Counted from the first letter of the stretch, positions 1 through 12,769 are shown. The stretch is 64,000 nt of DNA from Actinernus sp. WN-2022 (GCA_030867875.1 JAOWCC010001368.1:6262965-6326964), one strand, 5' to 3'. Notes: generated from the sequence alone by a model not told the origin. Numbers and translations: made by a program.

Positions 1-17
1 AACAAGTGGGCCACCTA

Positions 18-423
18 TAGGCGAATCCTTGCTGACGTCATTGTTTACATTTCTGCCTCATTAGCATAAATTAAACTTCAAGCTACAAACAAACAGACTA
101 TATCAGTTGAAAGAGAATTTTAAAGTGAGTAACCACCGAAAATATTTGAGATTAATATGTTGAATATTAACGGAAAAATTGACTTTTTAAAACTATAAAA
201 TGGGCTGGGGGGCAAGAGTTGCTGACAGCCATACATTCATTGTAAATTTTGAGCTTTTTAAACGCTCATTCCTCAAAATATATTTATCATATCACTCTCA
301 AATTTTCGGTGATTATCAAGTGTGACAATCTCTTTCGATTTATGGATTCTGTTTGTTTGTATGTACGTCGCTTGAAGTTTGATGTATGCTAATGAGGAAA
401 AAACGTAAACAAGGATTCGCCTA
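18..423 (+). mobile_element. Foldback MITE, copy 1, TA target duplication
   Basis: A 406-bp element begins TAGGCGAATCCTTG and ends in its reverse complement, with TA on both outer sides (16-17 and 424-425). Almost the whole element is one imperfect palindrome. The left arm (GTTTAC, CCTCATTAGCATA, AAACTTCAAGC, AAACAAACAG) is mirrored in the right arm, with a G-rich loop near 205-230. Related copies lie at about 6954-7323 and 29156-29559. The TA duplication suggests mobilisation by a Tc1/mariner-type transposase; no transposase is encoded. The family boundaries are well supported by the 29-kb copy, where the host sequence can be read across the insertion. Confidence 0.85.
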
Positions 424-427
424 TAGG

Positions 428-1218
428 AATAGGTGAATACCAAACTGCCATTGAAGCACAGTTGCTATTATATTGTAGCATAAATCTAACATGTAACTTT
501 TCCTTTAGCTATTAATTAGATCCCTTGTGAATATTTAGGGTGTGTCGTTCTAAATGTGAAATAAAATCATCTGTCTAGATCTGCATACAGTTTTATTTTC
601 GAGTAGAGTGGCGACTTTTCAAATATTAATGTTAGCTAGTGCTCATGTTTCACATCTTGAAGTTGAAGGGCGCTGAAATTTATAACGAAACATGTGATTT
701 CCACTCGCTTTTTTTCGATCACTGGGATGCCGACGCTGGCCTAGAACAACAGCAACTGCTATATTTGATGCCATTACTTTGAACAGAAATGAATATGAAA
801 TAACAACAAAGCACATTTTACAATCTGGTAAGTTTTATGTGTGATTTTATACTTAAATGTTTTGTTACAATGTCCGCGTTCAAATATTTCACACATCAGG
901 GCACCAGCTTGACTTTCTCAAAGTCCTTCTTAGCCCCCCGCACCAAGGACCCCCCCTCCCCCCCCCCCCCCCCCCCGCACGAAGGACTCCCCCCCCCGCA
1001 CCAAATTTACCGGTTGATTTTTCAACCGGAGGCGTGGCTTATGACGTGTAAGATTTGCCCAATCACAAAGCGTCAATTCTTCAGGCTGTATGTTGACGTG
1101 TCAAGTCAGTGGATGTGGTATTTACAATTTGAGTGTTCTCATAAAGAGTTTGTCAAAGGCGCGAAATATAAGCTCCGCCTCTGAAATGCGTTTTCGCGCA
1201 AAAACATAATCCCCCGAT
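428..1218. other. No gene seen; C-rich tract
   Basis: I see no conserved coding sequence here. Positions about 937-1003 form a C-rich tract interrupted by short GCAC(C/G)AA blocks. It resembles the homopolymer ends of the poly-G inverted-repeat elements elsewhere in the window, but no matching partner end was found. Open frames through it are low-complexity proline-rich artefacts. Confidence 0.5.
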
Positions 1219-1604
1219 TCAATTTTCTGTAAGAGAACAAGTCGAACTCGCCTCTCGCTTCGATTCTCGCGCTCGCTTTTGAGCCAGTAATCGCTTACCC
1301 AGTGACTCAGCGAGTTCGACTTGGAGCAAGTCTAGGCGCCAGCTAATCCCTAATCTTTTCGTAGAAAAACTCAACATCTTGCCATTTCCATCGAAGAAAC
1401 CTTTGGTTTCAGCAGAACTGTACTCGTGCATGTGGTGTCTGGCCCTGGGTAAGAAACTTCCTTCGGCTCCAACAAGGGTGCCAGTTGAAATATCCTGAGC
1501 CTGTTGGAAGGCGTTTCCACGAATGAAGTTAAATAAAACATTAAGCTGTTTACATCTGAGAGATGTGACTCCAAATTTGAGAGAAATTTCTTCGTCTCCG
1601 CCAA
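1219..1604 (-). pseudogene. Copy of an unidentified repeated coding-like sequence
   Basis: On the minus strand, two overlapping open frames (77 and 70 aa) share about 140 bp with 57545-57718 on the plus strand. The shared block starts with ATGGCGGA and ends near TTACCCAG. In one frame both copies read AFQQAQDISTG then VGAEG and FLPR, with only a few substitutions. After FLPR the copies diverge, so this is either a shared exon-like module or a transposon fragment. I do not recognise the family. The two frames cannot be told apart by conservation from two copies alone. Confidence 0.4.
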
Positions 1605-3360
1605 CTTGTTTTGACTGTGTTAAGTAAATAAATTAAGTGACCCGTACTGTCCCGCAGTGTCCCGAGCGATATCGAATCTGATTGGATGACCCTGTCACGT
1701 GTCAAGCCAATTCGAAACACCAAGAAAAAACAACACTTGCGATTTCTGACTCGTGCCGAGGAAAGACCTGGCCCGAGTAATGATCTCTAACCTGACAGAC
1801 CTTTTGCAGGAAACAGCACGTGCTGATATAATTCTTCCGCGTTAACGAATGAAATGAACTCGTAATCCCGTTGGGAAAGGCGTTGTCATGAATGCGGCAA
1901 GCTATTTTTTAGAAAGATCGACAATTGATTGAAAGTGGGAAATAGCATTTACAAACAGCGGGTTTTTCTAATAACACTACCGATCTCGTACTGAGTGCAT
2001 TTTTGCTGTCCAGTACAACCACGTGATTGCATTCCTACGAATGGAATGCCGCCTCGGACAAGCTGCACGGGGTGCAATCGCTAGGAGCTTCACGCGTTCC
2101 AGGGTGCAATCGCTAGGGGCGTCACGCGTTCCAGGGGAGGTAACTCTTGACCAATCATGATTCAGATTTTAATTAGTTTTGTTTTTCTTTGTATAAAGTT
2201 TCATTGGATTGGCAGCCCAAAATTCCATATGCAAAATTAAGTGTCAAAACCAGCTCTTTCAAATTTCGCGCTCATACTTCGTTCTTGTTGTTAAACTGCA
2301 AACTTTACATCGTTTGAGGACAGAGAAAAGGGAGATTTTTTTTGAGGAAAAGAAACCAGCACAGAAGTGAAAAAGGACAAAGTAAGCTGAGCTGAGTATA
2401 GTCCTAACTGCTTAAAAACAGCTGTGAACCGTGGCAAATTGTAAGTTTTTGCCGGGTGTGTGTTCTGCACGTTGTAAACTCTCTTGTTCACTCTCAATAT
2501 TTGCAGCCGTTCTACTATAAGTGTATAGTTTTCGATTCTACTGTACAGTACAGTAGTTCTCTTGGAGAAAGCGGAACTGTTTAGCAGCCACTATGGCAGC
2601 TTCAAAGCACAGAAAGACGGAGTTAAGAACATAAATTTGCACACGAGGCTGGCGTTGAAAATGGCCGTATAATCTTAAATAGCTACGAAAACTTCTCGAT
2701 AGAACTGGATTCACAACTGAATATTTTTGCTCTCTCCTTTTTATTCAAAACCTACCAACTCTATTTCTACTTGGTTATTTTTCGAGCATTTTATATTCTT
2801 GTTCTTGTTGCAGGTCCAAAGAAAGTAGAAGTGTATACGAGTATGTATTCTGTCCGGTGGGAACAATTTAAGGCAGAAAGACCTTGCTACCTCCAAACTC
2901 TCTCACAAGGTGAGGAATTGTTATATCATTGGTATAGAATTGCAACCAGATTAATAGCTATATACGTACTTTTAAGTGTTCCTACCAATCGACAATCGAA
3001 GTCGGAATTTTGAAATACGACTTTAGTAAAAAGTCTGAATGCTTAGTTTCCCTTTTTAATAGAGAAAATATTATTACATCGTTGCATGATACAGACAAAA
3101 AGATGATTCCTTATGCTGACATACTTTGACGAAGTGTTATACAGTACTGTTCTATAAACTTTGTTCTTGTATTATACAAGGCTCATTCTTTTTCGGCGTT
3201 TAAACAATGGGCAGACTAGGACTAGACTGCAGAATACCCAACCACGTAATCTACCTTACACGTTGACAGTTGACGCGTTGTCACAGTCAAACATATAAAT
3301 GAAATTGAAAATGAAATGAAATAATGAAATAAAATTGTAAATTGACATAACGTCCATTAT
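1605..3360. other. No gene seen; 33-bp tandem duplication
   Basis: No coding signal was found. A 33-bp unit (GGTGCAATCGCTAGG then CACGCGTTCCA) is duplicated in tandem at about 2070-2136. The 80-aa open frame at 2771-3013 has no recognisable domain and I do not call it a gene. Confidence 0.5.
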
Positions 3361-3612
3361 CAATCTTGCTATTATCTCTATATATTACTACCTTCGTTCT
3401 ACAAACAACCGCAGTCTACTCGTTGACGCGATGACGCGTTGACATGAATAAAGTGTTCTCTATATATTACTACCTTCGTTCTACAATCAACCGCAGTCTA
3501 CTCGTTGACGCGTTGACATGAATAAAGTGTTCTCTATATATTACTACCTTCGTTCTACAAGCAACCGCAGTCTACTCGTTGACGCGATGACGCGTTGACA
3601 TGAATAAAGTCT
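3361..3612 (+). repeat. Tandem repeat, about 80-bp unit, 3 copies
   Basis: Three near-identical units contain TCTCTATATATTACTACC, GTTCTACAA, CAACCGCAGTCTACTCG and TTGACGCG then GACATGAATAAAGT. Units differ mainly by presence or absence of a GATGACGCG block. Confidence 0.85.
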
Positions 3613-3721
3613 ACATGCTGTGGTGGGGTATACTGCAGTCGTTCCCAGACTAGTAAAATACACGTGTAGAAATTATTGAATTAGCTCTTTTTACCTCTTG
3701 TCACTCTTGAGACATCATCTT

Positions 3722-4135
3722 AGACCACCGCATGCACACTAACCAAAAACCATGCCACCGCATGCACACTAACCAAAAACCACCGCATGCACACTAACCA
3801 AAAACCACCGCATGCACACTAACCAAAAACCACCGCATGCACACTAACCAAAAACCACCGCATGCACACTAACCAAAAACCACCGCATGCACACTAACCA
3901 AAAACCACCGCATGCACACTAACCAAAAACCACCGCATGCACACTAACCAAAAACCACCGCATGCACACTAACCAAAAACCACCGCATGCACACTAACCA
4001 AAAACCACCGCATGCACACTAACCAAAAACCACCGCATGCACACTAACCAAAAACCACCGCATGCACACTAACCAAAAACCACCGCATGCACACTAACCA
4101 AAAACCACCGCATGCACACTAACCAAAAACCACCG
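3722..4135 (+). repeat. 25-bp minisatellite, about 16 copies
   Basis: Near-perfect head-to-tail array of CACCGCATGCACACTAACC followed by AAAAAC. The period is exactly 25 bp, from GCATGC at 3785, 3810 and 3835 onward. The first copy is separated from the rest by an imperfect unit around 3750. Units are almost free of substitutions, which indicates recent expansion or homogenisation. Confidence 0.95.
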
Positions 4136-4137
4136 CT

Positions 4138-6590
4138 AAAAGTGCTGCGCTGAGTTTTAAAATCTTGATTTTAGGGAGCGATTGCAGAATACTGCGCTTC
4201 TCGGTTCATTAGTAATTCGGTTTCTCCAATTTTGATGCAAACTTAAAATCCTACCCACCGCTGATTTCAACCCCAAATCATTCACAGAACCACTCTAAAT
4301 ACACCCGAACTATAATGAACAATGTAGTGTAGTTTTCAAGTGTTATTTTAAATGATACAAATAAGCACTGTATTCTGCAGTTTAGCCGATTCAGTATGAT
4401 TGTATTGTCCGTTACAGGAAAAGAAATGGAAGCTACAGGAAACCTGAAGGGATGGAGTTCAGATTGCAGTCTATGATGAAGACAACATTTATTTACAAGA
4501 CGGCCAAACAGTGAGTTTTTCTACAGAGGGTATATTTCAAACGAGAATGTTAATTTTTTTTATCGTTTCTAAAGCGTCGCACAAGCAATTGGAATAGTTG
4601 TATGTCTTGATCGCCTTGTTTTATGGCTTTAAACTTACTAGACAATTTTGTTGAAATATTACAAAAACTATCGCTTCATGAAAAAATGACAACTATAATA
4701 ATCAGGCTTTAAAGGTGGCCAACGATGTTTAGTTTCTATACAATAAAATGTATTTTGCTGAACTGATTTGCTATCTTTCCTTCGTTTTAAATATCCCTCT
4801 GTTTTTAATGGGTACATTAGCTGGGGAAACCAACCGCGTTCCTAAACCGAATATGGAACTTCAACAGCAATCCTATAACGAAGGTCAAACTACCATTCGC
4901 TGGAAGTTCATTCTAGCAAATGGTAACACATTAAATAAAATCAGACCTAGTTTAAGTGGGTCCTTGGAAGAACGGTTTAAAACCGAAGTTGGACCCAATT
5001 TATTTTTAGAAGAAGCTGCCACCAATTTTTTTTTGTGGGTATAGGACCTTTTTTTTCCCGGATCAATCGGTCCGGTAGCTAAATTTTACGGATCAATGGG
5101 TCCGTTCGTTTAGAACTACGCTGGACATCGCTGGAGCATTTGGAGGACAAGGTTTCCTCCCCTCCCCTCAGTTTTTCTTAATCTTCGTTGAGAATTCTTG
5201 TCGGTTTAAACTAGTGCATAAGAATTGAAATGGCATTTCTTCAAAGTCAAAGGAGTTTCAATGTTTTATTTCAACGGTACAATGGTGTACAATTAAATGC
5301 TAATGCTAATTTTCCAAATTAAGAAACTTATCTGTTCATTTGAGCCACAAACATTTAATAGTAAAAATTGACTGGACAAGAAAATCATTGGAACCGGAGA
5401 AGATGGATTGACAATAATAGCTCGACGTCGAAGGAGAGATTATTAGAAAATTATTAGGTTTGGTATTTGTTTTCTAGACTAAATATAGGCCCCATTTAGC
5501 TAGATAATATATTTGAGTTGTTTGATGTCTATCGGGCAGGGCAGGACGGGTAGTTTAGTTTTTAAGAGTGTGGTCATTATTTTTATCGAGTATCTGATCG
5601 GTTCACACACAGCCCACAAGCGCGTTAGAATAAGACCACCCCTGTAGCTACAATGTAGGCGCCGACCAGAACTCGCCATATAACTCTGGTATAGGCAGGC
5701 TGACGACTGTTAAAAGCGTAATTTCGCAAGGAAAATTTGCAAACGAAGCATTTTTATAGTATGATTGGGAATCGGTGAAAGGTCCTCAAATAACAAATAG
5801 CAAACTTGTAGTGAAGACTGGCTGTTATCATTTACATATCTATTATACTTTTGTGATTTTCAACGGCCTGCCTGTATCACTGTCTCATAATGACCTTTCT
5901 CTTTGGGATGGTAACCAAGAGTAAGGGACTCAGCCTGAGGGTGTTCAAAACAAACCTGCCGACACTTTAACTGATGAATTACTCCGCCATATAATATGAA
6001 ATTCACACCGGCATCATTATGATGCTGTACTAGAGGGTCATATTCATGTGGACTTAAATAATAAAAACAAGTTATTCAGCAGGTTAGTTTGCACACTCTC
6101 GGTCTGTTCAGGGTTGGTATTGTAGTTCGATGTGTCAGTTTCGAGTTGCGGTACTTCGATCGATTCAGCTCCGAAATTCGAATTTGTTAGTCGGTATAGT
6201 AGAAAGTGTATTTGATAGAGGGTAGTATTATAGTTGTCGAACTGCAGTGGAGGACACCAACTCGTGGCATCATGGAGGAGCTTTATCTTAGGACTTTCTT
6301 AGACATGGCAGCTTCTTAGGTTTGTTCCTTCAGAATGGAGGCGAGTGTTTGAAGATGAATTGCGAGATTTTGGATTAAAAATCACACTGTTTAAGTACGA
6401 CCAAAATAAATGCAAACGAGTTTACCAAGAACCCGAAGAACAGTCAAACAAATGCCTCCATCTGAAGTTTAGGAATTCTAGCTGTACATAGCTATTTGAA
6501 AATAACAACTGGGATCAGAATTGAGAGATACCAGCCGACGGCTCTGGAATTGCTCGACACTGATCTGAACCACACGTTGTCATTAGGGAC
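4138..6590. other. No gene seen
   Basis: A 98-codon open frame at 4748-5044 has no recognisable domain and no supporting splice context. I regard it as chance. Around 5050-5105 a short motif (GGATCAAT followed by GGTCCG) is repeated. Nothing else could be identified. Confidence 0.45.
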
Positions 6591-6591
6591 A

Positions 6592-6953
6592 AAAAGCTTA
6601 AAAGCAACCACGACGACGTCTAGGACGACAAAACAATAGCCTTAATTATAAAATACAATAACTGCACGTGAAAATGCACGCAGTCACTACATTTTCTGAC
6701 CGTTCTCCTAAAAACAGAACGTGAAATCTCCAAATTTTATGTTCAAAGGAGAACGCGAACTTAAGAAGAAAGTAAATCACACCGTTTATCATTTGGCCTG
6801 AACGGACTCTGTCCTGATCATATTTTTAGAAAATAAGGGTATAAAAGGCACTTAGAGGCAAATAAAGGATGTAGTAAAAAACAAATTTCGGGAGAAAACA
6901 CTTTTCTTCGTTCCGTCGTCACAGCTGTTGTCGTCCTGGTTGCTTAAGGTCGC
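6592..6953 (+). mobile_element. GACGACG-type MITE, copy A
   Basis: A roughly 360-bp element has imperfect terminal inverted repeats: CTTAAAAGCAACCACGACGA at the left and TCGTCCTGGTTGCTTAAGG at the right. Its interior is clearly homologous to 11535-11878, sharing TACAATAACTGCACGTGAA, CACACCGTTTATC and GGTATAAAAGGCAC. No transposase is encoded. The next MITE starts directly at its right end. Confidence 0.75.
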
Positions 6954-7323
6954 TAAAGGCGAATCCTTGCTGACGTCATTGTTTACATGTTTACCTCATT
7001 AGCATAAATTAAACTTCAAGCTACAAACAGACCACATCGGTTGAAAGAGAATTTTAAACTTAGCAATCATCGAAAATTAGAGATTGATACTGATGTTAAA
7101 TATTTACGGAGAAATTGACTTTTCAACTGGGTGGCAAGAGTTGCGGACAGCCTGATACATTCTTTGTAAATTGAGATTTTTAAACGCTCATTCCTCAAAA
7201 TATATTTATCATATCACTCAAATTTTCGGTGATCCCAAGTGTGACAATCTACTCTATTTGTTTGTATGTACGTCGCTTGAAGTTTGATGTATGCTAATGA
7301 GGAGGAAACGTAAACAAGGATTT
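6954..7323 (+). mobile_element. Foldback MITE, copy 2, right end degraded
   Basis: Same family as 18-423: the left end reads AAAGGCGAATCCTTGCTGAC, followed by the CCTCATTAGCATA and AAACTTCAAGC blocks, and the mirrored right arm ends GTAAACAAGGATT. The last bases of the right terminal repeat have decayed or been lost, so the element looks immobile. It abuts the preceding GACGACG-type MITE. Confidence 0.75.
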
Positions 7324-9702
7324 GTGATTGGCTGAAGTGGTGCGCGGGTGTTGCAGCTGCGAAGTCAGGTCTAATACGCTTTCGCCAAAATTATTTTCTC
7401 GGTCTTTTAGATTCTCGAACACATATAGTACACTTATTTATTTATGTACTAGGAAATGTTAGAAAGTTTTTTTAAAACTGTCCTACACCTGACTTCGCGG
7501 TTATGATACTCTCGAGCCACCTTATCTATTTGTCCGGAACTTTGATTAATATTCGATTCCGTTACACGATGGCTTACTTCGATCACGGGGAAATAGCAAG
7601 TTTTAGTCACTCCAGGTTTATTTGAGGATTAACGTTATTTATTAAGTACTTCGATTAAATTTCAGTTTCTCATCGAATATCTCCAATTAATTTTTTCCTT
7701 CGGAACTTTTGAATTAATTTGTTTTTGGGATTTGATATAATAATAATTTAAAAAAAATAATCGGTGATTAGGATATGTGCAAAATATTTTTATGACGTAT
7801 TGAGGTTAGCAAACAGCCTTATCAGTGTAAAATAGGTTATTGTTTAGTATATATTTTGTATTACACACAATCCTTGTGATTACATTAGTGCCGATGTACT
7901 TTTACTTGATGTACAAGGTCGAATAGAATTATTATAATATTAAGGCACTTCGATAAAATAGCGATGTAACAAATGATCTGACATACATTTAGGTTCAAAT
8001 ACTTGACAATGTTGTGTCAAGAACCTAATATATGCTAGCCCATATAGCTGTAGACCATCTACAGACAAACCTATAAATCCGGGGAGGGTAGAGGAGTGCA
8101 AGGGGACTATATACTTCGGGGTGAAATCATATTTGAAGAGTAACAGTATTCGATTTAGCTTCGAATTTCGTTTAGACAATGATTTCGTGATATATTTAGT
8201 CTCGGCTCTCGATATTGATTACTATGGCTAACATTACAGCAGATTTCGTGTGAGCTAGTGGAAAAGACCGTAATTTGACTTTGCCATACCATAACTCTGT
8301 AATCTGATTGGATCAGGGCAGAGACAATGGGAAACCATTTCAATGTCGAGGTTCATAATAAACCTTTCAATGTCGGGGGTCATAATAAACCTAGGTGTCC
8401 TGATATGAAATCCGCTCTAATTTAAAATATTTTTCTGATATTTTGTCAGTATCTTTAAGTTTTTGAAAACTCAGTTCAGGTCATCAACGATAGTAATTCA
8501 GCTTTAAAGAAACATTTAGCATTTAGGCTTTTCTCGCCCTACTCAGTGAATGTGTGGGTATGCAGTGTGTGGTATTTAGAACATACTTAACATGTCTTCT
8601 GACGTTTAATTTGTTAATATTGGTGTTTGATAAACGGTTGCTAGCGTAATTTGTGACATTTCAAACGCCGCCTAGGCATGCGCGCTTAATTTTTCTTTTC
8701 TGGATCGTAATTTGCCCTCCAAAATATTAATGGCTAATAAAATAGTGACTCGTGAAATTAGGGATAAAGTAATTTCAAGTGGCTCGGGAAATTTCTTTGA
8801 TTTTGAAAAACACGCGTGAAATTTCTCGCTAATTTCACTCGTCCCCATTTGATCACTTATATTAATTACCTCCGCACTCTTTCGGATGCCTATATGTTAA
8901 TGAGGCTTGTTAATGTGGTGTCGGTGGGGTAAACTCGAGACTGTTACCTATACCTATAATATGGAGTACGTCGTTGATATTTCAGATCTTTTTTCTGACA
9001 ATGAACTTTGAATTCTTTGGTGACTGTAACTCTATACACACTGAATTCAATACTTGCTGACCAGTCTCCAGTCATGTTTTAATTTCGATTTCCCCATCAC
9101 TTTGAAATCCTTGATTGAACCTTTTTAATCGAATAGACCGATTTAGCTTGTATTTATACAATTATATACACTTATTGCATAAACGTTAACGAATAAAAAG
9201 ATTCAAATTCAAATGAGATTCAAATGACAAAGGCCATGTTGATGCCCCAACAAAAGAAGCTAACGAGGAATCTTTTGTTTAAGGGCACCAACATGGCGGC
9301 TATGACGTCAAGTGAAAGGCAGCAATTTTCATTATTTTACTTGAATACTGTATATTTACACAGTTAATTAGTCATTTGAATATTTGCTTTGATTTGTACC
9401 ATCCCACATGTGCGCGAGGTTCATCAGTTCATATGAGAATCGCTGACAATGACCGTGTCGGCCCGGAGATCTAATGTAATGGTCTCTCACCATGACAAGT
9501 GCAGTTCCTTTAAAGCTTTGCTCATTGCAGCTGGCTAAGAGGCATGCTGGGGTAGAATGATGGTGGTGGTAATGAAAAGAAGGGGGGTTACAAAATCTCA
9601 GATGAAGGCAAGGGGGTTGTGAAATGTTTTAAGTGTCATGGAGGGGGTTGAACAATATTTTGAGCACACACCTAGCAATTTAGGGCTCTATCCCGGTTTC
9701 TG
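7324..9702. other. No gene seen; small hairpin
   Basis: AT-rich sequence without recognisable coding regions. A hairpin at about 9235-9298 pairs CCATGTTGATGCCCC and AACAAAAGA with TCTTTTGTT and GGGCACCAACATGG, and is probably a short MITE. Small open frames at 7940-8343 (minus) show no domain. Confidence 0.45.
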
Positions 9703-10252
9703 GGAAACTACCCACCCACCCCTCCCTTGTTCTATTAATGGTTCGCGTAAGAACAGGAGCACTTAACGGCCTGGAATGCACAAAGGTGTTAATTTTCTAT
9801 TGTTGAAACTTAATATCTCATTGGTTAAACATAAATAAACCTCCTAAAAATAGGAAAGACCTCTGATTTCACAATATATATTTTTTAATGATTTAAGCGG
9901 ACGATATGTAATTATGTAAAAAGAGAGAAATCCTATGTGGGGAACATTGAAATATTTGATAATATCTCCGCTTTTGTTTTAGTGTCTTTCTACTGGCTGA
10001 ATTTGTTTTGGAATCAAAAACATATACACAACGAGCGATTTCGTGCATTTTAATTTGAGAACATTAATACCACTAGTCAAGAGATATCTTTAGAAAAAAA
10101 TTAACCATTTTCTATGTGGGATTAGTGAAATCACATTCATTGCCGCGGAACAATAGATCTTGCTCCAGTTCTTGTACGAACCATTACTTAATGATTAACC
10201 ATTGAAGGTTAGGGTGAAGTGTGGGGGGAGGGGTGGGGGTTTCCCAGAAACC
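9703..10252 (+). mobile_element. Inverted-repeat element with G-rich subterminal tract
   Basis: The left end GGTTTCTGGGAAAC followed by a C-rich tract is mirrored by a G-rich tract and GTTTCCCAGAAACC at 10220-10252. The arms also share GTTCG(C/T)...GAACCATTA and ATGGTT segments. The 550-bp element has no coding potential. It resembles in design the poly-G elements at 17, 18, 37 and 53 kb. Confidence 0.6.
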
Positions 10253-10309
10253 ATGATTGATCCCAATTTTGCCAACCCGCCTACTCTAATAAATGATAGC
10301 CCCCTAAAA

Positions 10310-12500
10310 CTGCTGGGATCAACTTTTTTGGTGTTTTCTACGACTCTCTTTTTTGGTGTTTTCTACGACTCTCTTTTGGTGTTTTCTAAGACTCTCTTTT
10401 AGGTACCAGATACTAACATACCTTTTTAAATCTTTCAGGGTGTTTGTCGACTGTGTTACTGATGTGAACTGTACCTGATGCGCAATAAATAAATACGCAG
10501 TACCAATTTAATATTGTTTTGTGTTTTCCTTTTCGGGTTTTCTACGACTCTTTTGATGTTTTCTACGACTCTCTTTTTTGGTGTTTTCTACGACTCTCTT
10601 TTTTGGTGTTTTCTACGACTCTTTTGGTGTTTTCTAAGACTCTCTTTTAGGTACCAGATACTAACATACCTTTTTAAAATCTTTCAGGGTGTTTGTCGAC
10701 TGTGTTACTGATGTGAACTGTACGTGATGCGCAATAAATAAATACGCAGTACCAATTTTATATTGTTTTGTGTTTTCCTTTTCGGGTTTTCTACGACCCT
10801 CTTTTAGGTACCAGTATACTAACATACCTTTTTAAATTCTTTCAGGGTGTTTGTCGACTGTTACTGATATGAACTGTACGTGATGCGCAGTAAATAAATA
10901 CGCAGGACCAATTTTATATTGTTTTGTGTTTGCCTTTTCGGGTTTTCTACGACTCTTTTGATGTTTTCTACGACTCTTTTTTGGTGTTTTCTACGACTCT
11001 CTTTTAGGTACCAGTATACGAACATACCTTTTTAAATTCTTTCAGGGTGTTTGTCGACTGTGTTCATTGATGTGAACTGTACCTGATGCGCAATAAATAA
11101 ATACGCAGTACCAATTTTATATTGTTTTGTGTTTTCCTTTTCGGGTTTTCTACGACTCTTTTGATGTTTTCTACGACTCTCTTTTTTGGTGTTTTCTACG
11201 ACCTCTCTTTTGGTGTTTTCTACGACCTCTCTTTTGGTGTTTTCTAAGACTCTCTTTTAGGTACCAGATACTAACATACCTTTTTAAATTCTTTCAGGGT
11301 GTTTGTCGACCGTGTTCATTGATGTGAACTGTACCTGATGCGCAATAAATAAATACGCAGTACCAATTTATATTGTTTTGTGTTTTCCTTTTCGGGTTTT
11401 CTACGACTCTTTTGGTGTTTTCTACGACTCTCTTTTTTTGGTGTTTTCTACGACTCTTTTAGGTACCAGTATACTAACATACCTTTTTTAAATCTTTCAG
11501 GGTGTTCGTCGACTGTGTTCACTGATGTGAACGACGACTACGTTCAGGATGGCGGCATAAAACAATAACCTTAATTACGAAATACAATAACTGCACGTGA
11601 ACATGCACACACTCGCCTACATTTTGATCGTTCTCTTAAAAAAAACAGAAGGTGAAATCTCGAAATTTTACGTTCAAAGCAGAACGCGAACTAAAGTAAA
11701 TCACACCGTTTATCGTTCGGCCTGAACGAAACTATATGATGATCACATTTTTCGAAAATCTGGTTATAAAAGGCACCTAGAGGCAAATAAAGGAAATAGT
11801 AAACAACCAATTTCGGGAGAACACTTTCTACGTTCCGTCGTCACAGCCGTCGTCGTCCTGATTGCTTTAAGGTCCCTAATAAAATATGCAAAACCAATTT
11901 TATATTGTTTTGTTTTCCTTTTTGTTTTCTACGACTTTTCTGGTTTTCTACGACTCATTTATATACTACATTTTATCTTTCAGGGTGTTAGTGGCGATGT
12001 GAACTGTACGTGTTGCGCAATAAATAAAAACGCAGAATCAATTTTATATTTGGTTTTCTACGACTATCTTTTGGAGTTTTCTACGACTCGCTTTTGGTGT
12101 TTCCTACGACTCTCATTTAGGTACCAGTATACTGACATAGCTTCTTAAAATCTTTCAGGGTGTTTGTCGATTGTGTTCACTGATTTGAACTGTACGTGAT
12201 TCGCAATAAATAAAATAAGCAGAGCCAATTTTATATTGCTTTCTGTTTTCCTTTTCGGGTCCTCGACGACCCGGTTTTGGGGTGTTCTACGACCCGGTTT
12301 TGGGGTGTTCTACGACTCGATTTTGGAGTGTTCTACGACTCTCTTGTGGTTTTCCAAGACTCTTTTGGGTTTTCTACGACTCGCTTTTAGTACCAGTATA
12401 CTAACGTTTTATCTTACAGGGTGCTTGTCGACTGTGTTCACTGAATGCAGATGTGAACTGTACGTGATGCGCAATAAGTAAAATACGCAGAACTAATTTT
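10310..12500 (+). repeat. Satellite of terminal-exon-like units
   Basis: About nine irregular units of roughly 160-250 bp. Each unit runs through subrepeats of TTTTCTACGACTCTCTTTT, then GGTACCAGTATACTAACATA, a T-rich stretch ending CTTTCAG, then GGTGTTTGTCGACTGTG, and GCAATAAATAAATACGCAG. TACTAAC is intact in most units (for example 10411, 10659, 10817, 11269, 11472) and altered in the units near 11017, 11970 and 12130. Unit length varies with the number of CTACGACTC subrepeats. A GACGACG-type MITE interrupts the array at about 11535-11878. Open frames here are repeat-derived. Confidence 0.9.
11535..11878 (+). mobile_element. GACGACG-type MITE, copy B
   Basis: About 340 bp homologous to 6592-6953 over its whole length, including AATACAATAACTGCACGTGA, CACACCGTTTATCG and a right end CGTCGTCCTGATTGCTTTAA. 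Its left terminus is less well preserved and merges into the satellite unit at ACTGATGTGAAC. It is inserted within the terminal-exon-like satellite. Confidence 0.7.
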
Positions 12501-12769
12501 ATTGGTTTGTATTTTCCTTTTAATTTTTCTACAACTAATTCTTGTGATTTTTCTTTGGGTTTTCTACGACTCTTCAGTACTCTGTTTTGCTCGACCTACT
12601 TCTCAGTTCAGTTTCCTCGACTCTTCTCGGTTTTATACGACTCAGTTCTACTCTTCTCTGTTTTCTTTGTCATATTTGCTTTATGCGTTTTCAAATAATT
12701 TCGTTTTCCTTCGTCATTTGTTGTATACAATTGGCTGATATTCATATATTGGCTTTAATTCGCATCCAA

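Noticed and set aside
837..1184. Proline-rich 115-codon frame
   Set aside because: Crosses a C homopolymer tract; composition explains the proline run.
3722..4135. Possible CRISPR-like array (regular short repeats)
   Set aside because: No unique spacers: units are strictly head to tail, and the genome is eukaryotic.
4748..5044. 98-codon open frame as a gene
   Set aside because: No domain, no splice or promoter support and AT-rich surroundings; length is compatible with chance.
10202..12481. Phe/Leu/Tyr-rich frames resembling membrane proteins (VFYDSLFWCFL)
   Set aside because: Translations of the TTTTCTACGACTC subrepeats; the apparent hydrophobic segments follow from T-richness.
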